64,000 nt of DNA, taken from assembly GCF_016808095.1 (NCBI RefSeq), contig NC_068978.1, forward strand, positions 26,113,306 through 26,177,305, read 5' to 3'. Below the pieces are notes generated by a model, which was given only the letters and a program-made list of their open reading frames with translations, did no database searches and had not been told where the DNA came from. Source of the DNA: Vigna angularis. Lineage: Eukaryota > Streptophyta > Magnoliopsida > Fabales > Fabaceae. Numbering within the stretch: the stretch's first letter is position 1; every line of letters starts with the position of its first letter. Positions 14,301 through 22,979 of this stretch are shown here, one piece after another. Made by a program: the position numbers and the translations under genes.

Positions 14301-15113
14301 GAATGACTAAGGAGAAAGTTTTTCTCAACCAGCTGAGGTTGTGTAAAACATGTGGTACCAAAAACATGGAGGAAGACCGGTATAGAGGGGGGAACAAGGA
14401 AATAGGTTTTGAGTGAAGTGTAAATAGTGGATTTAACAACACTTCAGCTTCAGCATCAATATTTATGCATTGTTCAAAATGTTCTGTAGGAACAAATTCA
14501 ACATATAACAATTCAGTCCTCTCTTCGTCCGTTCATTGTGAGTGATAAGTACCATGCATCCATGCCAAATCTCCTGCACCCCCTGCATTGCTAACTGATC
14601 TGCTGGAAGCCACTGTAAGTGTCCGTGCACACGCTCTCTTTCGTCATGTGACTCACACGCGCAACATATCTGGGTGTGAGTGCCTCAAAGAAAACTTGGG
14701 ACCAGAATACATCTCTAGTTTATGTCAAACCCCGTTTTATGCTTAACTTATTTGTTTTGTATTTGTCGGAATGGGTAATTGGGAGGTATATGTCTTGACT
14801 ATGCCATTTTAAAGTTAGGCTGCAAATGAGGAAAACTTTAATTTTTTACGTTTTCTGCCAAGCAATGCAAACCTAGTGGAATTTTTTTTACTTGGGTGCG
14901 TTATAGCTGAAAGATAACCATTACATTTGCTTAATATTATTCCAGGTAAAGGAACGTGCAATTGAACTTGCTAAGGCCATGGAAAATGAGGATGGAGTGA
15001 CGGGAGCTGTGAAAGCATTTTTTAAGCAGCTTCCTCAAAAAAAATCAGACGCTGATGCAGAACCGCAGCCATCTAGTTTTTTTTCTTTAAGAAGATGTTT
15101 TGGTTGTTCTTGA
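1512..15113 (+). CDS. UGT80A2-like: sterol 3-beta-glucosyltransferase (UGT80 family), C-terminal exons, partial at 5' end
   Basis: Family role: transfers glucose from UDP-glucose to the 3-hydroxyl of membrane sterols to give steryl glucosides. Exons I splice: 1512-1642, 5639-5741, 5821-5897, 12257-12304, 12382-12531 and 14946-15113, all with GT/AG borders and compatible phases, giving about 225 residues open to a TGA at 15111. The text follows UGT80 closely: [20 protein letters not shown], then PIYIGFGSL, then NKGWGGLG, then the donor-binding block [16 protein letters not shown] (exon 4) joined to [20 protein letters not shown] (exon 5), ending in RRCFGCS. Family members run to roughly 600 residues, so the N-terminal lipid-binding and acceptor portion lies left of the window. 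Introns of 4.0, 6.4 and 2.4 kb hold antisense retroelements, yet the reading frame is undamaged, so I expect it to be functional. Identity to the family is from memory of conserved motifs. Confidence 0.93.
2390..4402 (-). mobile_element. Ty1/Copia element, internal region, antisense in the gene intron
   Basis: On the minus strand a Met-tRNA-type primer site, TGGTATCAGAGC, lies at 4389-4400 right after the LTR. It is followed by a GC-rich leader (about 3700-4380). Next comes gag with a damaged CX2C zinc knuckle around 3120-3200 (YCLYCRRF then TKET). Then comes integrase text around 2640-2760 ([18 protein letters not shown], then SVPK). Frameshifts and stops are frequent, and no RT or 3' LTR was found before the block ends near 2390, so the element is 3'-truncated. 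It is inserted opposite to the host gene inside a 4.0-kb intron. Confidence 0.75.
4403..4623 (-). repeat. 5' LTR of the antisense Copia element, with a 35-bp x4 tandem repeat
   Basis: On the minus strand the LTR begins TGTTAGAATATT and ends AATTCTCA, then AG and the TGGTATCAGAGC primer site. About 221 bp. It contains four tandem copies of a 34-35-bp unit (starts near 4479, 4513, 4548 and 4583), beginning GACACAATATAATCATG and differing by only a few bases. The array makes up over half of the LTR. Confidence 0.75.
4624..5638. other. intron remainder with an LTR-like tract
   Basis: No coding sequence. 5090-5480 is CA-rich and unlike its surroundings, with a short internal duplication (CAACTTCTAACCACC twice at 5400-5430). 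It resembles the transcribed part of an LTR, but I could not fix its ends. The segment stops at the 3' splice site before the exon at 5639. Confidence 0.4.
5898..7039. other. intronic sequence, no gene seen
   Basis: Start of the 6.4-kb intron. An open stretch of 93 codons at 6697-6978 has no recognisable domain and AT-driven composition; I do not regard it as a gene. Confidence 0.4.
7040..7740 (-). mobile_element. hAT-family transposase relic
   Basis: On the minus strand, scattered over three frames, are blocks typical of plant hAT transposases of the BED/DUF659 type: [19 protein letters not shown] near 7440-7520, a KDLCN-type block near 7370, a [18 protein letters not shown] block near 7215-7275, and MKCGVQ near 7150. 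Stops and frameshifts interrupt it everywhere. No terminal inverted repeats or 8-bp target duplications were located. The relic is nested in the large glucosyltransferase intron. Confidence 0.65.
7780..8390 (-). mobile_element. Ty1/Copia 3' end: RNase H relic, polypurine tract and LTR
   Basis: 8076-8387 (minus) reads as the end of a Copia RNase [21 protein letters not shown], then CDNQTAFHI, then [18 protein letters not shown] and DQLANVFT. The acidic/His residues of the fold are mostly present. A polypurine tract (plus strand CTCCCCCTCAA at 8013-8023) follows. The AT-rich LTR continues left to about 7780. A related LTR, in the other orientation, occurs at 18660-18900, sharing the GATATTGTT/AACAATATC hairpin text. 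Confidence 0.75.
8379..9022 (-). repeat. tandem duplication (about 2.4 copies) of a Copia RT/RNase H segment
   Basis: A unit of roughly 265-280 bp beginning near TCTTCCAAGAAATTAAGTTA is present at about 8379-8643, 8644-8925 and partly at 8926-9022. The minus strand of each unit encodes the same Copia stretch ([28 protein letters not shown], and a [14 protein letters not shown] run). Copies differ by scattered substitutions and small indels, so the duplication is not recent. Confidence 0.75.
9818..10063 (-). pseudogene. Ty3/gypsy aspartic protease fragment
   Basis: 81 codons matching retroelement aspartic proteases: active-site text [11 protein letters not shown] (DSG triad retained), the flap region around [10 protein letters not shown], and the C-terminal [15 protein letters not shown] where functional copies have an LLGRPW-type loop. 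It lies directly downstream, on the minus strand, of the gag fragment. It is not expected to be active because pol is deleted just beyond it. Confidence 0.75.
10094..10594 (-). pseudogene. Ty3/gypsy gag fragment with CCHC zinc knuckle
   Basis: An open stretch of 166 codons. It is highly charged in the middle ([22 protein letters not shown] type composition) and is followed by the knuckle [17 protein letters not shown], in which the usual His of CX2CX4HX4C is replaced by Gln. That change would weaken zinc binding. The upstream capsid part is missing from this frame. The fragment ends in a stop shortly before the protease frame, which is separate. Confidence 0.7.
11264..11518 (+). mobile_element. 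TRIM (short-LTR) retroelement, family A
   Basis: The 3' LTR at 11399-11518 (120 bp) starts TGTTGGAAGTCCCACATC and ends TCTAAACA. A truncated 5' LTR ends TTCTTAACA at about 11316. A degenerate Met primer site (AAGTATCAGAG for TGGTATCAGAG) follows. The internal region is only about 80 bp and ends in a purine-rich ATGATGGGGTG before the 3' LTR. This size fits terminal-repeat retrotransposons in miniature, which code for nothing. The same LTR recurs at 41863-41982. Confidence 0.75.
11540..11990 (-). mobile_element. Ty1/Copia RNase H relic
   Basis: A polypurine tract (plus strand CACTCCCCCTCA near 11561) is followed, on the minus strand, by decayed Copia RNase H text parallel to 8076-8500. It includes segments equivalent to [11 protein letters not shown] (about 11660-11700), the QSAFHI-like block (11720-11745) and the DRRSI-like block (about 11930). 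It is broken by frameshifts and in the same orientation as the earlier Copia pieces in this intron. Confidence 0.7.
12532..13879. other. intronic sequence, probable LTR remains
   Basis: First part of the 2.4-kb intron. No gene. Short open stretches at 12912-13272 are low-complexity Phe/Leu/Ser text in overlapping frames with no domain. 13680-13879 is AT-rich and abuts a Copia RNase H end, so it is probably the LTR of that element. Confidence 0.4.
13880..14530 (-). mobile_element. Ty1/Copia relic with RNase H end and integrase/RT junction
   Basis: Minus-strand 13896-14081 reads [20 protein letters not shown], then [13 protein letters not shown], the C-terminus of Copia RNase H. 14090-14180 continues upstream in other frames. 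14190-14360 matches the post-integrase linker of Copia pol (an HNLSW..LSLVIQMC block and a [10 protein letters not shown] block where functional copies have a YISADVTFFE-type stretch). RT itself is missing, so this is an internally deleted copy. Confidence 0.65.
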
Positions 15114-15659
15114 TTTGAATGCAGTTGATCAAGGCCAACCTTTTTTTTTAAGTGAATAACAAATATTCACTGCATTTATGAGATTTGCTCGACTTGTCAC
15201 CCTGTCAGGTGATTGTATAATTCTGTGCATGCTTCTATTCTCATTGGTTAAGTTGAGTTTCAATATGTAAGTAAATTTTCTGTAGCTTTTAATTGATGTT
15301 ATGTGCTCGGAATGTGTTTGTGTTCTGTATCAGTCTTTTGCACTTGAAATGATATGTTTGTCAATATGGCCGTAACCAAATGTTTAGAATAAATCCTAAA
15401 CCCAGCATTTTAAAATATTTGCAAAATATTATTTATTTGACAAGAATCTATTCTGAAAAAGATTTTTTTGTTAGTAGACCTAATTGCAACACAAATGTTA
15501 AGAAGACTTTTACACTGTTGAGAATTCGATTTATACTTCTAGGAACCTAACAAGCTTGTACTGGGAAGGGCTAAGAGAACTTTGGTGTTGGCATACATGG
15601 TAATGGTAATCTAACTAAGGAAATGGAGGGACTGGTGATCTCTAACTAAGGAAATGGAG
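15114..15659. other. 3' flank of the sterol glucosyltransferase gene
   Basis: Immediately follows the TGA. It should contain the 3' UTR; T-rich stretches and TTGTAT-type near-upstream elements around 15205-15370 are compatible with poly(A) signals, but none is decisive. No other feature was recognised. Confidence 0.5.
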
Positions 15660-15845
15660 AGACTGTCTAAGAGAATGATTTTATTATTTTCATTCATAGT
15701 AATTACATTCTCCTTACCTGCAATCTATTATTCTAGAAAAGGAAAACAAATTAATCTAAAAGATTATATACATGTTTTTTCTAATTAGGAAGATTTTATA
15801 GATATTTTTTCTAATTGAAAAGATTTTATAAATATTTCTTCTAAT
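15660..15845. repeat. dispersed repeat shared with a receptor-kinase intron
   Basis: The text AGAGAATGATTTTATTATTT, then a CATTCTCCTTACC block and repeated AGATTTTATAGATATTT modules, is also found at 37375-37590. Both copies have ATTCTCCTTAC, an AATCTA..ATTCTA block and two or three TCTAATTA..AAGATT modules. It looks like a solo LTR. Here it directly abuts copy B of the segmental duplication. Confidence 0.65.
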
Positions 15846-15848
15846 TAC

Positions 15849-17449
15849 ATCAGTAACATTGTTTTTAGTGAATTTAAAAATAATGTCATTGGATTGGGTC
15901 AATCTAGAAAACGGAAAGTTACGGGCATAAAGAACAAAGTCAGAAGTAAGAGATGAGAGGGGTTAGGTAAGTGCCAATTCCACAAGTTTACGTTTTTGAC
16001 AATTAGTAGGTCACCTTTTGGCATTATTGCATTGCCATCATGTGCTGGTGGGAGTTGAGGAGATGGGAGAGATGACATGCTCGAGGGCACACAGATGGGT
16101 GTTCGTTTTGATGTTTATGTGATATGATAGATCAACTCAGGGTGATCTCAATCTTGTTCTTACCGAAGCAAGATAGGTTGCCCAAAAACTGTTCAGAAAA
16201 GTCTTGGTGACGATGCTAGGATAGTGCATGAGAACATGGTAGAAAAATTTGCCAAGAAATCAAGGAACATTGAAGTAAAACCACGTGTTTTTTTATATAT
16301 CAAAGGTGTTGTATTTGTATTTGTCAAAACATAATGAATACAGTAAATAGAGCAGATGTCATACCTTCTAATAATAAAACTATGATACTGAATAAATACA
16401 GGTGTTTCTAGTAACACATACAATGTAGATATTCCTAATTATAAAAGATATGCACCTTATTTTTACAATTATAAAAAAATAATTTTATTTTCTGATTAAT
16501 CATTAGTCTCATGGATAAAAAATTTTTAATATAAACACCTATGTTGTCTGATTCTTGGTTTAAGAATCTAATTTGTTTCGCTTTAAAGATTGGGGACCAA
16601 AAATTGATGTAGTAGGAAGCTTTCTTGATCTTGCATCAAACTATGAACCACCCGAGTCCCTTGTAAAATGGCTTGGAGATGGTGATAAACCTATTTACAT
16701 TGGATTTGGTAGCCTGGTGAGCCTTTCTCCTTTCATTTTATAGTTATCTTTTCATACATTATTTTTGAAAGCTAAACCTAATTGTTGGAACTTTGCTTTG
16801 ACATAATTGAATCTTTGTTGATGTGAAGGTCATTGCTTGAAAAGTGGTGTTTATAATTTCCATCTAGTTGTGAGTATGTCAAGGTTCTAAAAGATTTATC
16901 ATTCCCAAATGTGAAATTCAAATTATCTCCCTTCAATATGCATTCCTTTACTCAAAGTGGATACAAGCGTCCTTAATGTTCCTTTCGTAAGAGAATTGGA
17001 CACGCTCAAAATAAATGCTTCCTCTTACATGGTTTTTCTAATAAGACAACAAACATCTTTCAGTCTAATAAGGTTGAACCACATTTTATAGTGAATGATA
17101 AAGCCTTTTTAGTTGCATAAGACTCTAGTCAAAACTAATTTTCCCCTAAAATATAATATAGAGGCAACCTTGGGTATCAATCCTAGGAAATCACAATATG
17201 AAGATGCAAATGCTTGTAAACCACTTGTGTTGGAGAAATTAAACTAACTCTAAACATAAACTCCGAAAATTACTAAGCAATGCAAGACTATGACTAGAAA
17301 CTACAAAATTTAGCTTAAAATGCTTATACAATGAATGGAATGATGGAATTTATGCTTAAAATGTACTACTGGACCCTAATCTACAAAAGCTAACACTTAC
17401 AATCAACTATCAAACACTGAAAATAGAGATACGAAAACTGTTTGATGAA
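15849..17449 (+). repeat. copy B of the segmental duplication
   Basis: High-identity copy of 812-2340, lying downstream of the glucosyltransferase stop codon in the same orientation. It holds an intact-looking duplicate exon at 16589-16716. Differences from copy A include extra sequence near 16150-16190 and 16860-16885. Confidence 0.85.
16589..16716 (+). pseudogene. orphan duplicate of a UGT80 exon
   Basis: Same exon as 1512-1642 but 128 bp instead of 131. The codons for FCF are replaced so that VGFCFLDL becomes VGSFLDL, a net loss of one codon. The reading frame, the AG acceptor (AAAG instead of ACAG) and the GGTGAG donor are kept. No neighbouring exons accompany it, and it lies beyond the gene's stop, so it is not expected to contribute to a protein. 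Confidence 0.85.
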
Positions 17450-18064
17450 ATGTGCATTAAACCCTAGTTTTCACTAATTTTTCGATGAAATGCATGAATG
17501 AAAATGAGATGCTCTATTTACAATTCAAGTGTATGGAACATAACCTAAACACTTATAACAACTAAAACATAGATTTAGAACTGAATAGGAACCAAAGAAA
17601 TGAAAAACCACAATTAAATAAGTGATGTTTAGGGTCTTTAACAGCCAGAACTTGATTTAGAGCTTTTACTTGAAAATTCAACCCTTGGGTCAATTAAGCC
17701 TCCTTAAATCCTTTTCAAAATTGTTTCAAATTTGCACCTTTGCTGGTTTGTCTTCTTAAATCACCTCCTTGAATCCGCCTTGAATCACCTCCTTAAGTCC
17801 TATTTCTAATACTATATTAAACTAGATTATCCTATTTAAGGCAAAAATATATAAAAATAAAAAATCTACACTATAGTCAATTTTGCTTTCTTGCTTATGA
17901 AGAATGGGAAGTTCAAGATCAAATCTTGCTTTCTTAGTTACAATCGACTCTCACCAAGTCAATTTTGTCACGTGTTCTTGGAGCTGTTCATTCGTGTTAG
18001 GCATGGGAATAAATACATGATGACTTCTTCACTCAGACAAGGCTTGAAGTAAAGGTTATTCTTC
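17450..18064. other. no gene seen
   Basis: Intergenic, AT-rich, with a small internal duplication at about 17760-17800 (GAATC.CCTTGAATCACCTCCTT). Nothing recognisable beyond this. Confidence 0.4.
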
Positions 18065-18640
18065 ATGTCCATGAGTCACACACAAATCACTTTTAGGAAA
18101 TGTTTCTTTCTCCTTTGCTTAACTATTCTCAAGTTTATGAACTACCGTCTTCTTCAAGAATTCAAGAACGTTTCAGGAACTACTTTCGCGTTGCTTCCTC
18201 AGATCGTGTCATTTGTGGACATAGGACGCGGTCATGGTGGTAGATTTGTACTTTTCGATGCCAAATCTGTCTCGCATATAGTCATATTACAAACATCTAT
18301 TTTTATGGTGCAGATGTTTCCTACCAACCAAATGAGTCTCTTGTTCTTTATGATCTGCTACAAATCAACAACTGCCATATCCCAAATTCAACCTCAACCT
18401 TCATCACGATCAAATAGTTGGATTAATCCTATTAATAAAACCCATAACCAATCTCATCAAGGTGTTCCTTTCTCTATGGTGGCTAATACATATGCTCAAG
18501 AACCTTTTACTAAGATACTAGATTCTGGTGCATCTTTTCATGTGATAGAAAATTCGTAGAACATTCATCAATTCGATCATTTTGAAGGGCTTAATCAAAT
18601 ATATATTGGCAATGGGGAAGGTTTGCAAGTCCTTGGTTTT
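18065..18640 (+). mobile_element. Ty1/Copia gag end and aspartic protease fragment
   Basis: The forward strand encodes a Gln/Ser/Asn-rich linker, then SMVANTYAQEPFTKILDSGA with active-site DSGA at about 18522-18533, and, after a stop, HQFDHFEGLNQIYIGNGEG. These are the gag C-terminus and protease of Copia. Upstream, two frames hold remnants of the gag C-terminal region (ADVSYQPNES type). Stops and frame changes mark it as dead. Confidence 0.7.
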
Positions 18641-18659
18641 GGTTGTTTTTGTTTTAAGC

Positions 18660-18900
18660 ATTGGTTAGATATATTACATTTTAGGATAATTCGAAAATCG
18701 TAGACTTTTGATATTGGTAGATATTGTTGATATTATTTTTAACAATATCTTTTATTTACCATATTTTTGTTTGGTTGCATATATACTTGTATCATTTTTT
18801 ATTATAAATATATTACCCTATGTGTGTTTTAGACACAAGGCAGAGTTTTAGACACAAGGGAGATTAATTTTACACCTAAACTTAGAGTTGGGAGAGAAAC
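18660..18900 (+). repeat. Copia LTR piece related to 7780-8000
   Basis: Shares, in opposite orientation, the texts TTGATATTGGTAGATATTGT, AACAATATC, TTATAAATATATTAC and GACACAAGGGAGATTAAT with the LTR at 7780-8000. Thus one LTR family is present on both sides of the duplicated block. Confidence 0.65.
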
Positions 18901-19019
18901 TGAAATTTTTATTATTGTTGTTCGGTCCTAATACTCATACTACTTTATTTAAGGGATAGTAGATCAACATAAAACAGGAAAAACAGAAGGCTCCTATAAA
19001 TCCCACTCTAAAAAGCCCC

Positions 19020-19265
19020 CTAGAAAATACATTACATTTCAACAGTCCTCCTCAAGCTGGAGCATATAGATCGTATGCACCAAGCTTGGAACATATAAAT
19101 TGAATTCTAGGCCTCCTTAGAGATTTGGTCATAATGCTCTGAGTTGTTCATTAGAGTTGAAAAACTCAATAACAAGTTCCTTGGACAACAACTTCTTTCT
19201 AATGAAATGACAATCAATTTCTATGTGTTTAGTTCTCTCATGAAACATTAGATTCGACAACAACA
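19020..19265 (-). mobile_element. Ty1/Copia 3' end: polypurine tract and RNase H relic
   Basis: A pyrimidine tract (CAGTCCTCCTCAAGC near 19042) followed by minus-strand text corresponding to the end of Copia RNase H ([22 protein letters not shown] block near 19200-19250). It is a short remnant of another copy of the same superfamily. Confidence 0.6.
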
Positions 19266-20479
19266 TAAAAGACCCTCACAAAGACCCTAAAAACATCCAA
19301 ATTTAAGCTCCAAAACTCAAAACCAAGGTTCAACACATCCTAGACTTGAACAGATTGGCCAGTCTAGACAGCTTGGCCAGACATCTTGGCCAGACTTGCT
19401 AGAGCTCGGCCAGACACCTTGGCCAGTCCAGCCATAACTCGATCAACCCAAAAAATGACTCTAACTTCACCCAGAATAACCCATTATGTACAAAAACATG
19501 GTAACAATGAATTACTCATCAATACCAACACAAAAAGTCATGATAGCAATATTTGAAGCATGGAAATCAACTATAGCAACACATGCACCTCACGCATACA
19601 TACTAGGATAGCTCAACACTCTTTTCAATCATATAATGTTTTCACAAAACAACATGAACTAGGTATATATCAATATTGCATTACACATGCATAACCCGAC
19701 AACCCCATAGCACAAGTTATACTAACCCTATAACATCCCGACATAACCCAATAGCACCCCTACACAACTTGGTCTTGGAAAATAATAATCAAATAATAAT
19801 ATAATACATAAAATCATGTGTCATGTTCATGTAGCACATGAAAACCTTAAATCCTTATAAATCATTCATAATAAATTACTAATACAAGGATGAACATAAC
19901 TCAACAAAACATATTCAACACAATGACATTTGGGATGAAATAAGCTCAATAATTATAATTAGATTCATATAACCTAACGACACCCACAAGGCAACATGAA
20001 TATGAACACATACACAAAAACACAATTAAAACCATAGAAGGTTATAAACCTATTCCACTCATTGAAACAAATGCAACACAACAATGTTGGGCTTTCGAAA
20101 ACAACTCAGCAATCATGATTATCATATCCCATCTTCACGGAATACACACAAAATAGGTTGAACATGCACTCACACATAATTATTCAATCATAGACATTGA
20201 AGGCTAGCTTCCCTTACCTTCACTCTAAGCAAACCTCTATCCTTACTCAACCTCCAACACTTTGAACTTCTAGACCTTCGCGTAACAAACCCGAAAGCCC
20301 TTCCTCTTTCTCTAAAAATTCCTCAAAGTGGCTAGGTTTTAATTATGACACTAATCCTCATTAATTTACTATTTATACACCTAGACCTAAATTTGTTACT
20401 CTCTAACCAATGAGCCTAAAAAATAAACACAGCTGGAAAAAAATGTCATATATGGTTCTGGGCCACTACCACGTGAGTA
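19266..20479. other. no gene; LTR-like AT/CA-rich tract
   Basis: CA-rich sequence. 19345-19430 has a cluster of the decamer TTGGCCAGAC and near variants (at least five within 90 bp). The remainder resembles the CA-rich LTR-like sequence at 28.9-30.9 kb in composition. It ends in the 9-bp target copy of the Mutator-like element. Confidence 0.4.
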
Positions 20480-20488
20480 TTAACCAAA

Positions 20489-21496
20489 GGGCGTTGCTCC
20501 CTCCACCCCCACATGCTTCTCCCTCCACCTCCCCAATTTTATATAATTCCAATTATGTCCTAAAGTTAAATTTTTTTACTTTTTTTATTTTAATATTTTA
20601 ATTAATTTAAATTTACTTTTTTCTATTTACTGCCTATACCTACCAACCTTTCATTTCCATCTCTCACTTCTCACTTCCGTAACCTCTCTCTCTCACTTCC
20701 GTAACCTCTCTCTCACTTCTCACTTCCGTCTCCAACTTCTCCATTTTCTTTCTCCATTTCTTTCTCCATTTCTTCTTTGTTTTTCGTTTTTGTAGAAGAC
20801 CGTTTGGTGTGGAGCAAGACTGGTGCGGAGGAATAGCGTGTGCGGAGGAACAGTGTGGAGGAGCGAGATCTGCGTCCAGGTTGGTTCTTTCACCGTGCTC
20901 TGTTTGTCGATTTTACTGTGCACGAAAGGCTAAAACGGATGTGGGACATCCGTTTGCCTTTGACGGATGTCCGACTTCCGTCGACGGATGTGGGACATCC
21001 GTTTCGCCTTAAACGGATGTTGACATCCGTTGAAGGATGTCATCCGTCCAGAGGCAGTGTTCCTTTTACGTTTCGTTTTTATTTTACTAACGTTTTGCGG
21101 CTCATGCAAGGATTATAGGCTTGGATATTAAAAGGATTATTGGAAGTATGGGAAGGGTTTAGGGTTTAGGATTATTGGAAGGATTATGACTACGTACCTG
21201 GAGAGGAACCACGACAAGGACACTACACCACAAACGCACTGCACCGAGAACAAGAGGAAGATTGCTTGATAATTCTTTTCACGATCACCAAGCTTTGCAG
21301 AAAAATATTTTACTCATACAAGGAACTACGTAGGTTATCAGTGAAATATGTTATAAATGAATAAAATTAAAAAACAATAATTTTAAAAATAAAATTTTAC
21401 TGAGGGGCAAAATAGTAAAGGAAATGTGGAGGAAGGGGCAAAATAGTAAAGGGGAGGTGGAGGAAGAGATGTGTGGGGGTGGAGGGAGCAACACCC
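20489..21496. mobile_element. Mutator-like non-autonomous DNA element, 1008 bp
   Basis: Terminal inverted repeats start GGGCGTTGCTCCCTCCACCC on the left and GGGTGTTGCTCCCTCCACCC (reverse complement) on the right. They stay similar for about 45 bp through CCTCCACCTCCCC. The flanks are a perfect 9-bp direct repeat, TTAACCAAA (20480-20488 and 21497-21505), the target-duplication size diagnostic of Mutator. No transposase frame is present. The interior holds CT-rich sequence (20640-20790), a GC-richer segment that may be captured host DNA (20810-20930) and a hairpin cluster. Confidence 0.88.
20933..21050. repeat. cluster of GGATGT/ACATCC hairpins inside the Mutator-like element
   Basis: Three close-packed inverted repeats: 20933-20955 (AAACGGATGT, GGG, ACATCCGTTT), about 20984-21004 (ACGGATGT, GGG, ACATCCGT), and 21012-21031 (AACGGATGTtgACATCCGTT). 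They are followed by a shorter GGATGTCATCC at about 21034-21045. A single-arm copy, GACGGATGTCCG, lies between the first two. Confidence 0.85.
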
Positions 21497-21505
21497 TTAA
21501 CCAAA

Positions 21506-22976
21506 TTGGGTTGAACCCAACAAGTTTCAAACCAGCCAAGCCCCAATAGCTTGAATTGGGAAAATTAATTCCCCAAGTAAGGAAGGATCCCCACGCATGC
21601 AGGACTAACACCTCCATCACTGGACCAACGCGCCCCAACTAATATATAGTGAAAAACTAATATATAACCCCTTTTTAATTCTTTTGGAAGGTCTCCCGCA
21701 TCATAAAAATTAACAATCACTTATACAGTTTTACATGCATTCATCTAATACATTTAAACTATGATAAATTCATACTTATATTATTTATAAATATTCCTAG
21801 TATTTTTCCAAGTCTTACACAATTTTGTTAAACCTAATTACTAACCTGTTTAGTTTAATTGGATAGCTAACTAGATTTAATCGACATCGATCAGTTTCAT
21901 CCCAGCTTGAATAATCGGTTTAATGTAATTTGATTAGTATGTAATAACTAGTACATATACACATTTTAACAAATTTTTTAATCAATTGTTTTATAACGTG
22001 GTCATTATAATCGAAACAAATTATGTGTTCAACTACAAAGATGACATTGATTAAATAAACTAGTTAATGTGTCACTAACTCCAAAAGTACCCAACCGGTT
22101 TATATGTTAATGTAAAATATGCGCGTGAGACTTTAAATGACATAAGATTCATAATTTTTTCTACAATTCCAATAAACAAAATTGTAAATATGTAAGTCAA
22201 TTTTTTTCTTATAAGTAACGAAAATATTCTCTTTCGAAGAAACAATCTACTTCCAAAATTGAAAACATATTATTTCGAAATCTTTACAATAGAAGTAATA
22301 CTTAGCATTGATTAAAATTTAAATTTTATAAGATCTTTTTAATAAAATATAAAATTAACGACAATAAATTTTAAATGAAATTTGGAATTTTATAAAAGAA
22401 AAAAGGTTTTTTCTTTTTATCTTAAAAACACATTTATGTGAAATATTTAGATTAAAAAAATTAAACTTTTATTATGGATACTTTGAAAAACATTTGATAA
22501 AATAGAGGGAAAATTATTTCCTAAAAAGGGTAGACATTGATTGTGACTTTGTTGAGAAGTTACTTTCCTTAGTGAAAAAAATGACATGTTGGGTGTTTAT
22601 TCATTCTAAGTTGAAAGCAAAGTAAAAAAGAACTAACAGTTATGATTGCTTCAATGAATTAGATGGGAATGTCTAAAGCATCCTATGCATGCGTTATTTC
22701 CATTTAATGAGGTACGTATTAGTCAAAACTTGCATTCTAAGCATTGAATTTTGAATAATTTATAGATAATGGACACAAATTAAACTTGCATTCTAAGCAT
22801 TGAATTTTGAATAATTTATAGATAATGGACACAAATTAAGGAGAGAAAAAACTATATTTGGACGTGCTTATCCATAACGATTTTTATTAGAAAAATATAT
22901 AAAATAATAAAATTAATTTTGATTACATATTCTTTGACATTGTTAAAAGTGTTCCTTGCTTGATATTTGGTTGTTC
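21506..22976. other. no gene; AT-rich intergenic sequence
   Basis: No ORF or domain. 22731-22840 is an exact-looking tandem duplication of about 56 bp (CTTGCATTCTAAGCATTGAA, then ATAATTTATAGATAATGGAC). The region ends in the TAT target copy of the CACTA element. Confidence 0.45.
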
Positions 22977-22979
22977 TAT

